Shown: positions 51,278 through 59,910, numbered from the stretch's first letter. The stretch: 64,000 nt of DNA from Actinokineospora baliensis (GCF_016907695.1 NZ_JAFBCK010000001.1:6560001-6624000); one strand, 5' to 3'. The notes: a model not told the origin generated them from the letters alone. Program-made: numbers and translations.

Positions 51278-52026
51278 AGGGCCATGCCTAGCACGACGGC
51301 GGCCAGAGCCGTCGGCATGAGTCCCACGAGCCATGCCGTGCGCCCAGCGGGCCGTCCCTGGTCGGGCATGGAGCCGTTCCAGCCGCGCGACACCATGGCG
51401 AGGTGCACGCGCTCCCCGCGCTCGTAACTACGGATGAACAAGGTGCCGATGCCGCGCGCTGTCGCCCCCACCTGCCACAGGAAGCGGGGATCGTGGCCCC
51501 GGCAGATGCGCGCGATCCGCATGCGACGGGCTTCGGCGGCGATGACGTCCAAGTAGCGCAACATAAGAGTGGCGATGGTGACGACCATCTTCGGTACCCG
51601 CAGCCGCTGCAGACCGACGATCAGCTCCCCCGGCATCGTGGTGGCAGCCAGCGTAAGAGAGATCAGAACGCCGAGGGTTCCCTTGACGAGGATGTTCCAG
51701 CCGGACAGTAGGCCGTGCTCGGACAGCGTTAGGCCCAACACGTAGACCGTAGGACCACCTGCGACGAACGGAAACACGAGCGCGAGAACCACGAAAGGCA
51801 ACTCGATCAGTGCGCGCTTGGCCAGCCACCCGGGTGGGATCCGCGCGAACACCCAAACTCCGGCCAAGAGGGCCAAGTAGAGCCCGAACGCCCAGAATCT
51901 GTCCCTAGGAGTCGTGACGACACACAACGCCCCCGCAACCGCCGCGACCATCTTGACCTGCGGTGGAAGTCGGTGCACCGGTGAGTCACCAGGCCGGTAC
52001 AGCGGGTGCGAGTGCCCCCCGCTCAC
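51274..52026 (-). CDS. cbiQ: Cobalt ECF transporter T-component CbiQ
   Basis: 250-aa membrane protein with about five hydrophobic helices and the coupling motifs RMRIARICRG and HLAMVSRGW (A-x-x-x-R-G). The N-terminus SGGHSHPLYRPGDSPVHRLPP is typical of CbiQ. The GTG start at 52026 overlaps the PDGLE gene stop. It couples CbiO hydrolysis to CbiM. Confidence 0.93.
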   Translation of the reverse strand: MSGGHSHPLYRPGDSPVHRLPPQVKMVAAVAGALCVVTTPRDRFWAFGLYLALLAGVWVFARIPPGWLAKRALIELPFVVLALVFPFVAGGPTVYVLGLTLSEHGLLSGWNILVKGTLGVLISLTLAATTMPGELIVGLQRLRVPKMVVTIATLMLRYLDVIAAEARRMRIARICRGHDPRFLWQVGATARGIGTLFIRSYERGERVHLAMVSRGWNGSMPDQGRPAGRTAWLVGLMPTALAAVVLGMAL

Positions 52027-52370
52027 TTGGTGGGGCGCCTGCGCAGCACCCAGAACAGCCCACCGGCGACAACAACGGTCAGCACGACGCCGATCACACC
52101 CGCCAGTCCGGTGGTGCCTTCACCACCGTCGACGGCGTAGTCAGCCAGCGGGCTCCCCGCGAGCTGGTGGTCCTTTGCGTTCTGCGCGATGCAGCTGCCC
52201 TGCAACTGCTCGCCCTCCGCGGTCTCCACGACCTCGCAGCCCTTGAGTGTGGCGTGGTCGAGCCCGTCCGGGTTCGAATCGGCCAGGTAGGACACAGCGC
52301 CCGCCAGGACGAGGGCCACGAGGAGGAACCCGAGCAGGAACGACAGGTTGCGGGTCTTCGTGCTCGTCAT
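52023..52370 (-). CDS. PDGLE-domain protein (CbiN-like subunit)
   Basis: 115-aa membrane protein with two helices (about 10-29 and 88-108) and the hallmark SNPDGLDHATL in the extracytoplasmic loop. PDGLE proteins replace CbiN/NikN in metal ECF transporters and are needed for loading of the M subunit. ATG at 52370, with ATGA overlap to cbiM. Confidence 0.92.
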   Translation of the reverse strand: MTSTKTRNLSFLLGFLLVALVLAGAVSYLADSNPDGLDHATLKGCEVVETAEGEQLQGSCIAQNAKDHQLAGSPLADYAVDGGEGTTGLAGVIGVVLTVVVAGGLFWVLRRRPTK

Positions 52371-53065
52371 GCCGAGGTCCCTTCACGCACTTCCAGGGGG
52401 CGGCTGGTGCCGCGCAGCAGGTACACCAGGTCCGGCCGGACGGCGGCGACCGCGCCCACGGTGAGCGCGGTGATGACGCCCTCGCCGATGCCGATGAGGC
52501 AGTGCACGCCCACCACCGTCGCGGTGACCCCACCGAGGCTGAACGCCGGGTCTCCCCCGATGGCGAACTCGAGCACGAAGCCGAGCGAGGCGATCACGGT
52601 GTTCAGCAACGCCGCGACGAACGCGACGACGACCAGCCCGACCTTGCCGCTGGTGAACCGCTTGAGCAGGGTCGCGACCGCGAACCCGGCGGCCGTGCCG
52701 ATCAGGGCCATGTTGGTGATGTTCGCGCCCAGCGCGGTCACCCCGCCGTCGGCGAACACCAGCGCCTGCACCACCAGCACGATCGACACGCACAGCGCCC
52801 CGACCCACGGTCCAACCAGGATCGCCGCCAGCGCACCGCCGAGCAGGTGCCCGGAGACCCCGGGCAGCACCGGGAAGTTCAGCATCTGCGTCGCGAAGAC
52901 GAACGCGGCCACCAACCCGGCCAACGGCGCGGTCCGGTCGTCGAGGTCGTTGCGCGCCCGCGCCGCCGCGACCGCCAACCCGACCACGGCGACCCCGACG
53001 AACAACAGCGAGGTCGTCGTGTTGAGCAACCCGTCACTCATGTGCATGGCGACCGAACGGGTCAT
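52367..53065 (-). CDS. cbiM: Cobalt ECF transporter S-component CbiM
   Basis: 232-aa substrate-binding membrane protein with about six to seven helices. The metal-binding N-terminus is MHMSDGLLN, where Met-His-x-x-Asp-Gly ligates Co2+ in the family. Further on are PGVSGHLLGGALAAILVGPW and ALVFADGGVTALGAN. The start is uncertain: the ribosome site (GGAGG, 7 bases spacing) supports ATG at 53065, giving MTRSVA before the metal motif. The mechanism favours ATG at 53047, which places His at position 2. Confidence 0.92.
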   Translation of the reverse strand: MTRSVAMHMSDGLLNTTTSLLFVGVAVVGLAVAAARARNDLDDRTAPLAGLVAAFVFATQMLNFPVLPGVSGHLLGGALAAILVGPWVGALCVSIVLVVQALVFADGGVTALGANITNMALIGTAAGFAVATLLKRFTSGKVGLVVVAFVAALLNTVIASLGFVLEFAIGGDPAFSLGGVTATVVGVHCLIGIGEGVITALTVGAVAAVRPDLVYLLRGTSRPLEVREGTSA

Positions 53066-53137
53066 CAGCGCACCTCCGGGACATCGGGCCAGCGGGGACT
53101 GGAGCGGATCGAGCCTAATAGCGAGCGGGACGCTACC

Positions 53138-53150
53138 GCCAGGTCCTGGC
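53138..53150. promoter_or_regulatory. Palindrome GCCAGGTCCTGGC upstream of cbiM
   Basis: Perfect 6-bp arms around one base, 73 bases before the cbiM start at 53065. No cobalamin riboswitch fits in this short leader, so a metal-responsive repressor site is a candidate. Confidence 0.35.
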
Positions 53151-53161
53151 AACAACCCTCT

Positions 53162-54181
53162 TCATGCGGTTGTGACGTCGGCTACCCCGCCCGCGACCTC
53201 GGTGACCTCGGCGGGCACCCCGCGGGAGAAGGAAGCGTCCCGCCAGGTGGACGTGTGCCGGAAGGACGCGTCGCGGAAGCGGGCCTCGTCCTGGAAGGTG
53301 ACTTCGTTGAAGTTGGCGTGCCCGCCGAACTCCGCGCCCTGGAACCACGCCTGACCGGTGAAGGTGGTGCCGCGGAACCAGGCGTAGCCGTCGAACCGCG
53401 TCCCGCTGAAGTTGGCCCGGTACTGGAAGCTCGCCATGGCGAAGGTCGAGGAGCGGATCCGGCAGCGGGACAGGTCGAAGTCGATCAGCACGGCGCCGGT
53501 GAGGCCGAGGTCCATGTCCGGCCAGAACTCCGCGAGCTCGGGGCGCAGGTGCAGCAGCAGGATCCGCTGCACCGCGCGCCGGACCTCCCGCTCCTGCAGC
53601 CGCGAGCGGTGCTCGGGCAGGGCCGCCGGGTCGGCCGGGGTGGTGTCCTCGGGCGGGTCGAACGGCATCCGCAGGTACGCGCAGTAGACGTTGACCACGG
53701 TCTGGCGGTGGCCGGGGTTGTCCTGGGCGAGCCGTTCCAGCGCGTACAGCCCGGCCATGCGCACCGGCGCCTTGTCGGAGCCGAGCTGGTCGGCGGCCTT
53801 GGTGTAGAGGTCGGTGATCCGCCGCTCGACGCCGTCCTTCTCGGTGATCGCCGCCATCCGGTCCTGGTGCGCCTTGGCGTCGGCGGCCACGTCGCGCTGG
53901 TGGGCCAGCGCCCGTTCGCGGTTGTCGAGGTCCTGCTCGGTGGTCCGCTGCCTGCGCCACGACAGGTACAGCGCGAAGACGCCGCCACCACCGATGCCGA
54001 TGCTCAGCCCGATCCGCAGGGCCTCGAACCGGGCGGTGACCAGCTTCTCGCCGGTGAGGCCGCTGGTCGCGGGCCACCACAGCAGCCCGACGGCCAGCAC
54101 CGTGAGCGCGACGATGCCCACCGCGACCAGGGCGATGGCCTTGCCGGAGATCGGCTTGGCCCGGGGCTCGGGGGAGTTCAC
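53162..54181 (-). CDS. Membrane pentapeptide-repeat protein
   Basis: 339-aa protein. Two N-terminal membrane helices (about 15-38, 55-76) precede a cytosolic linker with a coiled coil (about 80-125), a helical region and C-terminal pentapeptide repeats (about 230-325; units such as ANFSG, AWFRG, AWFQG, ANFNE, ARFRD). The family forms right-handed beta helices with varied roles. The GTG at 54181 is 13 bases after the alcohol dehydrogenase gene, so the two may be one operon. Function unknown. Confidence 0.83.
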   Translation of the reverse strand: MNSPEPRAKPISGKAIALVAVGIVALTVLAVGLLWWPATSGLTGEKLVTARFEALRIGLSIGIGGGGVFALYLSWRRQRTTEQDLDNRERALAHQRDVAADAKAHQDRMAAITEKDGVERRITDLYTKAADQLGSDKAPVRMAGLYALERLAQDNPGHRQTVVNVYCAYLRMPFDPPEDTTPADPAALPEHRSRLQEREVRRAVQRILLLHLRPELAEFWPDMDLGLTGAVLIDFDLSRCRIRSSTFAMASFQYRANFSGTRFDGYAWFRGTTFTGQAWFQGAEFGGHANFNEVTFQDEARFRDASFRHTSTWRDASFSRGVPAEVTEVAGGVADVTTA

Positions 54182-54194
54182 CGCCGCTGCCCGG

Positions 54195-55274
54195 TCACGG
54201 GCGGACGAGCGTGCGGCCGCCCCGGCCCGCGCGCATGTCGGCGAAGGCGGTCTCGATCCCGTCCAGCCCGACCTCGGCGGTCACCAGCCCGGCGACGTCG
54301 AGCTGGCCCGCGGCGACCAGGTCGAGCAGGCGGGGGATGTCGACGTCCGGGTCGGCGGAGCCGAAGAGGCAGCCGGTGAGGGTGCGGCCGAAGAAGTAGA
54401 GCTCGAGGGCGCTGAACTCCACGATCGCTTTGGCGGAGCCAACTCCCACCACCACGACGTGCCCACCGCGGCGGGACGAGGCCCACGCCGTGCGGATGGA
54501 GGCCGGGACCCCCGCGCACTCGAAGGCGACGTCCGCGCCCCGCCCGTCAGTCAACTTCCGGACCGTCTTGGCGGTGGTGTCGTCTGCGAGGACGAAGTCG
54601 GTAGCGCCGTGTGCGCGCGCCAGAACTTCCTTCTCCGGCTGCACATCAACGGCGACGATAGGCCCGGCACCCGCGATCCGCGCCGCCTGCAACACCGAAA
54701 GCCCTACGCCACCGAGCCCCACTACGACAACCGACTGCCCGGCCTTCACTTGCGCGGTGTTGAACACGGCGCCCGCACCGGTAAGGACCGCGCAACCCAG
54801 AACCGCCGCCTGCTCGAAGGGAACGTCGGTCGGGATCTTCACAACCGCGCGCTCGCCGACAATCGTCTCCTCGGCGAAAGCCCCCGTGCCGAGCCCCGGG
54901 TACAGAGGCGTCCCATCGGGCAACGCGGCATGCGGAACCCCCGCAGCGTCAGCCGCCCGCTCACACAAGTACGGCTCCCCCTCAAGGCAAAACCAACACT
55001 CCCGACACGGCGGCGCCCAGTTGAGGACCACGTGATCCCCCGGCCCCACCCGCGTCACACCCGCCCCGACCGAAACGACTACGCCAGCCCCCTCGTGGCC
55101 TAGCACCGCGGGGACAGGTTGCCTAAGAGTCCCGTTCGCCAGCGAGAGATCCGAGTGGCACACACCCGCCGCCACCACCCGCACCCGAACCTGCCCCGGC
55201 CCAGGCTCCGGCAGCTGGATGTCCCCAACCACCAACAGCTCGCCCTGCCCCCGCAGCACCGCGGCCCTGACCAT
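54195..55274 (-). CDS. Zinc-dependent alcohol dehydrogenase
   Basis: 359-aa MDR-family dehydrogenase of the class III-like group. Catalytic zinc ligands lie in AGVCHSDL and GHEGAG. The structural zinc cysteines are CRECWFCLEGEPYLC. The NAD site is GLGGVGLSVLQAARIAGA followed by VAVDV (Asp selects NAD). The substrate is unknown. It lies 46 bases after an acyl-CoA dehydrogenase gene, so an alcohol or aldehyde produced in acyl chain degradation is possible. Confidence 0.93.
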   Translation of the reverse strand: MVRAAVLRGQGELLVVGDIQLPEPGPGQVRVRVVAAGVCHSDLSLANGTLRQPVPAVLGHEGAGVVVSVGAGVTRVGPGDHVVLNWAPPCRECWFCLEGEPYLCERAADAAGVPHAALPDGTPLYPGLGTGAFAEETIVGERAVVKIPTDVPFEQAAVLGCAVLTGAGAVFNTAQVKAGQSVVVVGLGGVGLSVLQAARIAGAGPIVAVDVQPEKEVLARAHGATDFVLADDTTAKTVRKLTDGRGADVAFECAGVPASIRTAWASSRRGGHVVVVGVGSAKAIVEFSALELYFFGRTLTGCLFGSADPDVDIPRLLDLVAAGQLDVAGLVTAEVGLDGIETAFADMRAGRGGRTLVRP

Positions 55275-55320
55275 GCGTCTCCCTCAGCCGAGCATTCGTC
55301 CCCGGGGGAGACTACGTCGA

Positions 55321-56472
55321 TCAGACGAAGGCGTTGATGCCGGTCAGGGCGCGGCCGATGAGGAGCTTCTGGACCTGGCTCGTGCCCTCGTAGAGCGTCA
55401 TGACGCGGGAGTCGCGGAGGGTTTTGGCGGCGGGGTACTCCTCCAGGTAGCCGTAGCCGCCGAAGACCTGGATGGCGAGGTTGGCGGCGTTGACGGCGTT
55501 CTCGCTGGCGAAGAGCTTGGCCATGGAGGCCGCCGTGCCGAAGGGTTGGCCGCGGTCGACGAGGTCGGCCACCCGCCAGACCAGCAGGCGGGCGGCGTCG
55601 GTGTTGACGGCCATGTCGGAGAGCATTTCCTGGACGAGTTGGTAGCTCGCGATGGGTTTGCCGAACTGCAGCCGTTCCTTGGCGTACTTCACGCTCGCCT
55701 GCAGGGCGCTGTTGGCCAGGCCGACGCACCCGGCCGCGACCGACATGCGGCCCTTGTCCAATGCGGACATCGCCACCTTGAACCCGGCGCCCTCGTCACC
55801 CAGCCGCGCGGACGACGGGACGCGGACGCCGTCGAGCACCAGTTCCCCGGTCGACTGGCCGCGCAGGCCCAGTTTGCCCTTGATCTCCCGGTGCTGGAAC
55901 CCGGGTGTGGCCGTGGGGACCAGGAACGCGCTGATGCCCTTGGGGCCGGGGCCACCGGTGCGGGCGAACACGAGCGCGAGGTCGGCCCAGGTGCCGTTGG
56001 TGATGAACATCTTCGAGCCGGTGATGACGTAGTCGTCGCCGTCGCGCGCGGCGCGGGTGGCGAGGTTGGCCGCGTCGGAGCCGGTGTCGGGTTCGGTGAG
56101 GCCGAAGCAGGCCAGGGACTCCCCGGAGGCGATGCGCGGCAGCCAGTGCGACTTCTGCTCGTGCGTGCCGTACGCCGCGATCGACTTGCCGACCAGGCCG
56201 AGGGAGACCGAGACGATGCCGCGGATGGCCGAGTCGCCGCGGCCGAGTTCCTCCATCATCAGGCAGTACGACAGGTGGTCGCCGCCGGAACCGCCGTACT
56301 CCTCGGGCAGGGTCAGGCCGAGGAAGCCGACGTCGCCGAGCTTGCCGACGATCGCGCGGTCGACCTGCTCGCGCCGGTCCCACTCGGCGGCGTTGGGCAC
56401 CACCTCGCGGTCGATGAACGCCCTGGCCAGGTCCCACAGGGCCTGCTGCTCATCGCTGAGGGCCAGATCCAC
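55321..56472 (-). CDS. Acyl-CoA dehydrogenase
   Basis: 383-aa flavoenzyme. It has GLTEPDTGSDAANLATRA, MFITNGTWADLALVFA, the FAD-binding QVFGGYGYLEEYP and YEGTSQVQKLLIGRAL with the catalytic Glu. The GTG at 56472 follows GGGAG by 6 bases; a TTG at 56496 is a weaker alternative. It is divergent from the TetR gene across an 84-base region holding a palindrome, so it is probably repressed by that regulator. Confidence 0.95.
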   Translation of the reverse strand: MDLALSDEQQALWDLARAFIDREVVPNAAEWDRREQVDRAIVGKLGDVGFLGLTLPEEYGGSGGDHLSYCLMMEELGRGDSAIRGIVSVSLGLVGKSIAAYGTHEQKSHWLPRIASGESLACFGLTEPDTGSDAANLATRAARDGDDYVITGSKMFITNGTWADLALVFARTGGPGPKGISAFLVPTATPGFQHREIKGKLGLRGQSTGELVLDGVRVPSSARLGDEGAGFKVAMSALDKGRMSVAAGCVGLANSALQASVKYAKERLQFGKPIASYQLVQEMLSDMAVNTDAARLLVWRVADLVDRGQPFGTAASMAKLFASENAVNAANLAIQVFGGYGYLEEYPAAKTLRDSRVMTLYEGTSQVQKLLIGRALTGINAFV

Positions 56473-56490
56473 GCCGGTCTCCCGTCCATA

Positions 56491-56509
56491 AACCAAACGG
56501 TGTTAGGTT
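56491..56509. promoter_or_regulatory. Putative TetR operator
   Basis: AACCAAACGGTGTTAGGTT, a 19-bp near-perfect palindrome (AACC-A-AAC-GGT-GTT-A-GGTT), lies between the divergent acyl-CoA dehydrogenase and TetR genes, 19 bases before the GTG of the former. Typical size and placement for a TetR dimer site controlling both genes. Confidence 0.65.
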
Positions 56510-56556
56510 CGCTCAGGATAGGATCGGCACCCCGTCCCAGGCAACCAGGTGGACCC

Positions 56557-57192
56557 ATGCCCCGCCCGCGCACCCCGCTGCTGGACCGGCCGCGCATCCG
56601 CGCCGCCGCGCTGGCCGCGGTCGACCGCGACGGCCTCGCCGGGCTGTCCATGCGCAGGCTGGCCACCGACCTCGGCGTGCAGGCGCCGTCGCTGTACTCG
56701 CACTACCGCACCAAGGACGACCTGCTGCAGGACGTCGCCGAGGACATCATGTCCACTGTGGACACCTCAGGGTTCGCCGACGGCTGGGTCGCTGGCGTGC
56801 GCGGCTGGGCCCGGTCCTACCGCGCCGCGCTGGCCGCGCACCCGAACCTGGTCCCGGTGCTGGCCGCGGGCCCCGCGCGCAGGCCGACCGCGCTGCTGCG
56901 GGCCGACGCGGTGCACGGCGGATTGGTCGGCGCGGGCTGGCCGCCCCGGCACGCGACCATGATCGGCGCGTCCACCAAGTACCTGGTCCTCGGCGCGGCG
57001 ATGAGCTCGTTCTCCCGCGGGTTCGAGGACGACGTGCAGGTCTACGTCGACCGGTACCCGCACCTGGACCAGGCGCACCGGCTGCGCGAGCACGCCGACG
57101 AGATCGACGCCGACAGCTTCGAACTGGCGCTGGACGCCTTCATCCACGGTCTGACCGCGCTGCACGCCCGGGTGGCACGAGACCGTCCTTAG
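56557..57192 (+). CDS. TetR-family regulator
   Basis: 211-aa repressor. The N-terminal helix-turn-helix has LDRPRIRAAALAAVDRDGL, MRRLATDLGVQAPSLYSHY and TKDDLLQDVA; the ligand domain covers about 75-205 and matches TetR_C-type actinobacterial regulators. The ATG at 56557 has AGGTGG 6 bases upstream. The ligand is likely an acyl-CoA or related effector by context. Its last 53 bases overlap the 3' end of the convergent LysR gene. Confidence 0.92.
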   Translation: MPRPRTPLLDRPRIRAAALAAVDRDGLAGLSMRRLATDLGVQAPSLYSHYRTKDDLLQDVAEDIMSTVDTSGFADGWVAGVRGWARSYRAALAAHPNLVPVLAAGPARRPTALLRADAVHGGLVGAGWPPRHATMIGASTKYLVLGAAMSSFSRGFEDDVQVYVDRYPHLDQAHRLREHADEIDADSFELALDAFIHGLTALHARVARDRP

Positions 57193-58042
57193 CCGCCTCG
57201 AACACCGCCAGCGCGGTCGCCGACAGCGCAGGTGACTCCAGCGCCCACTGCTGCCAGAACAGCGGCACGTCGACCCACTGCTTGCCCAGCAGCACCAACT
57301 CCCCCGCCGCCAACCGGGCCCGTGCCTGGCTCGTCGGCGCCAACCCCCACCCCATGCCCGCCGCGATCGCCTCCAGGTACGCCTCCGAGGAGGGCACGTG
57401 GTGGCGCTGCGTACCGGCTGGCGCCTTGGTCACCGCGCGGGCGAAGCGGTCCTGCAGCTCGTCGCGCCGGTCGAACACCACCACCGGCGCCGCGCCGATC
57501 CGCTGCCGCCACTGCCCGTCCAGCCACTTCGCGACGAACCCGGGCGCGGCCACCGGCAGGTACCGCATCAGCCCGAGCGGCCGCACCGAGCACCCCGGCA
57601 CCGGCTCCGGCGATGAGGTGACCGCCGCCATCACCAGGCCCTCCCGCAGCAGCGCCGCGGTGTGCGACTCGTCCTCCCGGTGCAGGTCGAAGCACACGTC
57701 CGGCACCCGGGTCAGCGCGGGCAGGAACCAGGTGGCCAGCGAGTCGGCGTTCACCGCGATCGGCAACCGGACCGACTCCCCCGGCTCGCCGAGCCCGGCC
57801 CGCAGGTCCAGGTCGAGCTGCGCGAGCTGGCGGGCGAAGCGCACCACCTGGGTACCGGACTCGGTGGGGCGCACCGGTTTCGTGCGCAGCAGCAGCACCC
57901 GGCCGGTGCGCTGCTCCAACGCCTTCACCCGTTGGCTCACCGCCGACGGCGTCACGTTGAGCGCGGCCGCGGCGGCGTCGAAGGTCCCGTGCTCGACGAC
58001 GGCGAGCAGCGTGCGGACCTGGTCGAGCGGGAGGTCACCCAT
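57140..58042 (-). CDS. LysR-family regulator (ArgP/LysG type)
   Basis: 300-aa activator. The N-terminal winged helix has LDQVRTLLAVVEHGTFDAAA and LNVTPSAVSQRVKALEQRTG; the effector domain follows. Position and sequence match LysG/ArgP, which activates a divergent LysE/ArgO exporter in response to lysine or arginine. The ATG at 58042 gives a start two residues before the conserved LDQVRTLL. Its 3' end overlaps the TetR gene by 53 bases on the opposite strand. Confidence 0.93.
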   Translation of the reverse strand: MGDLPLDQVRTLLAVVEHGTFDAAAAALNVTPSAVSQRVKALEQRTGRVLLLRTKPVRPTESGTQVVRFARQLAQLDLDLRAGLGEPGESVRLPIAVNADSLATWFLPALTRVPDVCFDLHREDESHTAALLREGLVMAAVTSSPEPVPGCSVRPLGLMRYLPVAAPGFVAKWLDGQWRQRIGAAPVVVFDRRDELQDRFARAVTKAPAGTQRHHVPSSEAYLEAIAAGMGWGLAPTSQARARLAAGELVLLGKQWVDVPLFWQQWALESPALSATALAVFEAAKDGLVPPGRAARSDRG

Positions 58043-58050
58043 CACGATCG

Positions 58051-58074
58051 CTAAAGATACGTAAGAACCTTTAG
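58051..58074. promoter_or_regulatory. Putative LysG/ArgP binding region
   Basis: CTAAAG-N12-CTTTAG in the 69-base gap between the divergent regulator and exporter genes. It is A+T-rich for this genome. LysR proteins bind such interrupted dyads (T-N11-A core). Confidence 0.55.
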
Positions 58075-58111
58075 CTGGTGTCAACCCCGACCCCGGTCAT
58101 ACGGTCCGCGC

Positions 58112-58714
58112 ATGGGAATCGCGGTTCTCGCCGGTTTCGGCACTGGCCTGTCGTTGATCGTCGCCATCGGCGCGCAGAACGCCTTCGTCCTGCGCCAGGG
58201 CATCCTGCGGCAGTCGGTGCTCCCGGTCGTCGCCATCTGCGCCCTGTCCGACCTGGTGCTGATCGGCCTGGGCGTCGGCGGGATGGGCGCGCTGGTGGCC
58301 CAGTACCCGACGACGCTCACCGTGGTGGCCGTGGTCGGCGGGCTCTTCCTCCTCGCCTACGGCCTCCTGGCCGCCAAGCGCGCGGTGCACCCGTCGACCC
58401 TCTCGGCAGTCGGCGGCGGCACGGGGTCGACCCGCGCGGCGGTGCTGACCTGCCTCGGCCTCACCTGGCTCAACCCGCACGTCTACCTCGACACCGTGGT
58501 GCTGCTGGGCACCATCGCCGCCGCGCACGGCAGCGCGCGCTGGGAGTTCGCGGTCGGCGCCGCGGTGGCCAGCGTGTGCTGGTTCGCGGGCCTGGGTTTC
58601 GGGGCGCGGCTGCTCACCCCGGTGTTCGCGAAGGCGGCGTCGTGGCGGGTGCTGGACGCGGTGATCGCGGCCACGATGACCGCGCTCGGGGTGTCGCTGC
58701 TGGTGGGGGCGTGA
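58112..58714 (+). CDS. LysE/ArgO-type basic amino acid exporter
   Basis: 200-aa inner-membrane exporter with six hydrophobic segments. The family motif GAQNAFVLRQGILRQSV is near residues 21-37, then TCLGLTWLNPHVYLDTVVLLG. It exports lysine or arginine when the divergent LysR regulator senses excess. The ATG at 58112 is the expected start. Confidence 0.94.
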   Translation: MGIAVLAGFGTGLSLIVAIGAQNAFVLRQGILRQSVLPVVAICALSDLVLIGLGVGGMGALVAQYPTTLTVVAVVGGLFLLAYGLLAAKRAVHPSTLSAVGGGTGSTRAAVLTCLGLTWLNPHVYLDTVVLLGTIAAAHGSARWEFAVGAAVASVCWFAGLGFGARLLTPVFAKAASWRVLDAVIAATMTALGVSLLVGA

Positions 58715-58732
58715 GGTCCACGCCCCCACCGG

Positions 58733-59338
58733 CTAGCCGACGCCCGCGCCGTGCAGGGCCACCCACCGGCGCATCGCGTACTCGACCATGGTGATCAGCG
58801 TGCTCTTCACCGACTGCCGGTCCCGCGCGTCGCACGGGACGATCGGCACCTCCTGCCCGATCGCCAACGCGTCCCTGACCTGGTCGATGCTGTGCCCGAG
58901 CACCCCGTCGAAGCAGTTCAGGCCGATCACGTAGGGCAGGTTGCGCTCCTCGAAGAAGTCGATCGGGGAGAACGAGTCGGCCAGCCTGCGGGTGTCGGCG
59001 AGCACCACCGCGCCGATCGCGCCGCGCACCAGGTCGTCCCACATGAACCAGAACCGCTGCTGACCGGGGGTGCCGAACAGGTACAGCACCAGGTCCGAGT
59101 CCAGCGAGACGCGGCCGAAGTCCATGGCGACGGTGGTGGTGGCCTTGTTCGGCGTGGCGGCGGTGTCGTCGATGCCCGCGCTGGCGCTGGTCATCACCGC
59201 CTCGGTGGTCAGCGGCATGATCTCCGAGACCGAGCCGACGAAGGTCGTCTTGCCCGCGCCGAACCCGCCTGCCACCACGATCTTGACCGAGGTCAGCCCG
59301 CCGCCCGGTGCAGGGGCGTCATAGCCTGCGGAGTCCAC
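58733..59338 (-). CDS. cvnD: Conservon GTPase (CvnD)
   Basis: 201-aa small Ras-like GTPase of actinomycete conservons. P-loop GGFGAGKTT (about 24-32), LYLFGTPGQQRFWFMWDD (G3 region, with GTPGQ in place of DxxGQ) and a GLNCFDG segment in place of the usual NKxD. It sits at the membrane with the CvnA kinase and the roadblock CvnB. Its start overlaps the cvnC end by 20 bases. Confidence 0.94.
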   Translation of the reverse strand: MDSAGYDAPAPGGGLTSVKIVVAGGFGAGKTTFVGSVSEIMPLTTEAVMTSASAGIDDTAATPNKATTTVAMDFGRVSLDSDLVLYLFGTPGQQRFWFMWDDLVRGAIGAVVLADTRRLADSFSPIDFFEERNLPYVIGLNCFDGVLGHSIDQVRDALAIGQEVPIVPCDARDRQSVKSTLITMVEYAMRRWVALHGAGVG

Positions 59339-59903
59339 TCAACACCCTTTCCATCAGCACCAGGTGCGCCTTGTTGGCGCCGCCGGTCGCGGTCTTGTGC
59401 ACGGCGACCAGACCCAGTTGGGCCATGTCGCCCAGCAGGACCTTGGCGACCCCGAGCGGCACCCCGAGCAGGGTGGCCACCTCGGCGACCGACCGCGGGT
59501 CGTGGCAGAGCGCGCCGATCGCGCGGTGCTCGGACTCGGCGAAGGCCGAGGCGTCCCCGGCCCGTTCGCTGGTGGACACCATGGTCTCCACGCGCAGTTC
59601 GAAGTTGGACTTGGTGCGGCCCCTGGTCCAGGCGTAGGGCCGGACGATGGCGGCGTCCTCGTCGGCGGCGAACACCTCCACCGACCCCACCTGCTCGACC
59701 GCGGCGGGTGCCTGGTCGACCTGCTCGGCCGCTTCACCGGCCGGCCAGTCCGGTTCCGCGGACCGCTCCGGCGGCGCCGGTTCGTCCACTTCGGACTTGC
59801 GGCGCCTGCGCGCCCGGCCGCCGCCGAGGGTCAGGTTCGCCATCACGTCGGCGAAGGTCTGCTCGGGTTCCGGGGCGCCGCCCCGGTTGACGCTCGCGCT
59901 CAT
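59319..59903 (-). CDS. cvnC: Conservon DUF742 protein (CvnC)
   Basis: 194-aa protein. A charged, disordered N-terminal half (about 1-85, Arg-rich GGGRARRRRKSE) precedes a DUF742 winged-helix domain (about 85-194), with VRPYAWTRGRT, LRVETMVSTSER, and VAEVATLLGVPLGVAKVLLGD. CvnC is the third member of the CvnABCD signalling complex. The ATG at 59903 follows cvnB by 7 bases. Confidence 0.93.
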   Translation of the reverse strand: MSASVNRGGAPEPEQTFADVMANLTLGGGRARRRRKSEVDEPAPPERSAEPDWPAGEAAEQVDQAPAAVEQVGSVEVFAADEDAAIVRPYAWTRGRTKSNFELRVETMVSTSERAGDASAFAESEHRAIGALCHDPRSVAEVATLLGVPLGVAKVLLGDMAQLGLVAVHKTATGGANKAHLVLMERVLSGLRRL

Positions 59904-59910
59904 GCTGTGC

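Noticed and set aside
53066..53161. Search for a cobalamin riboswitch before cbiM
   Set aside because: The leader is only 96 bases and lacks the CCCGCAAC and B12-box sequences.
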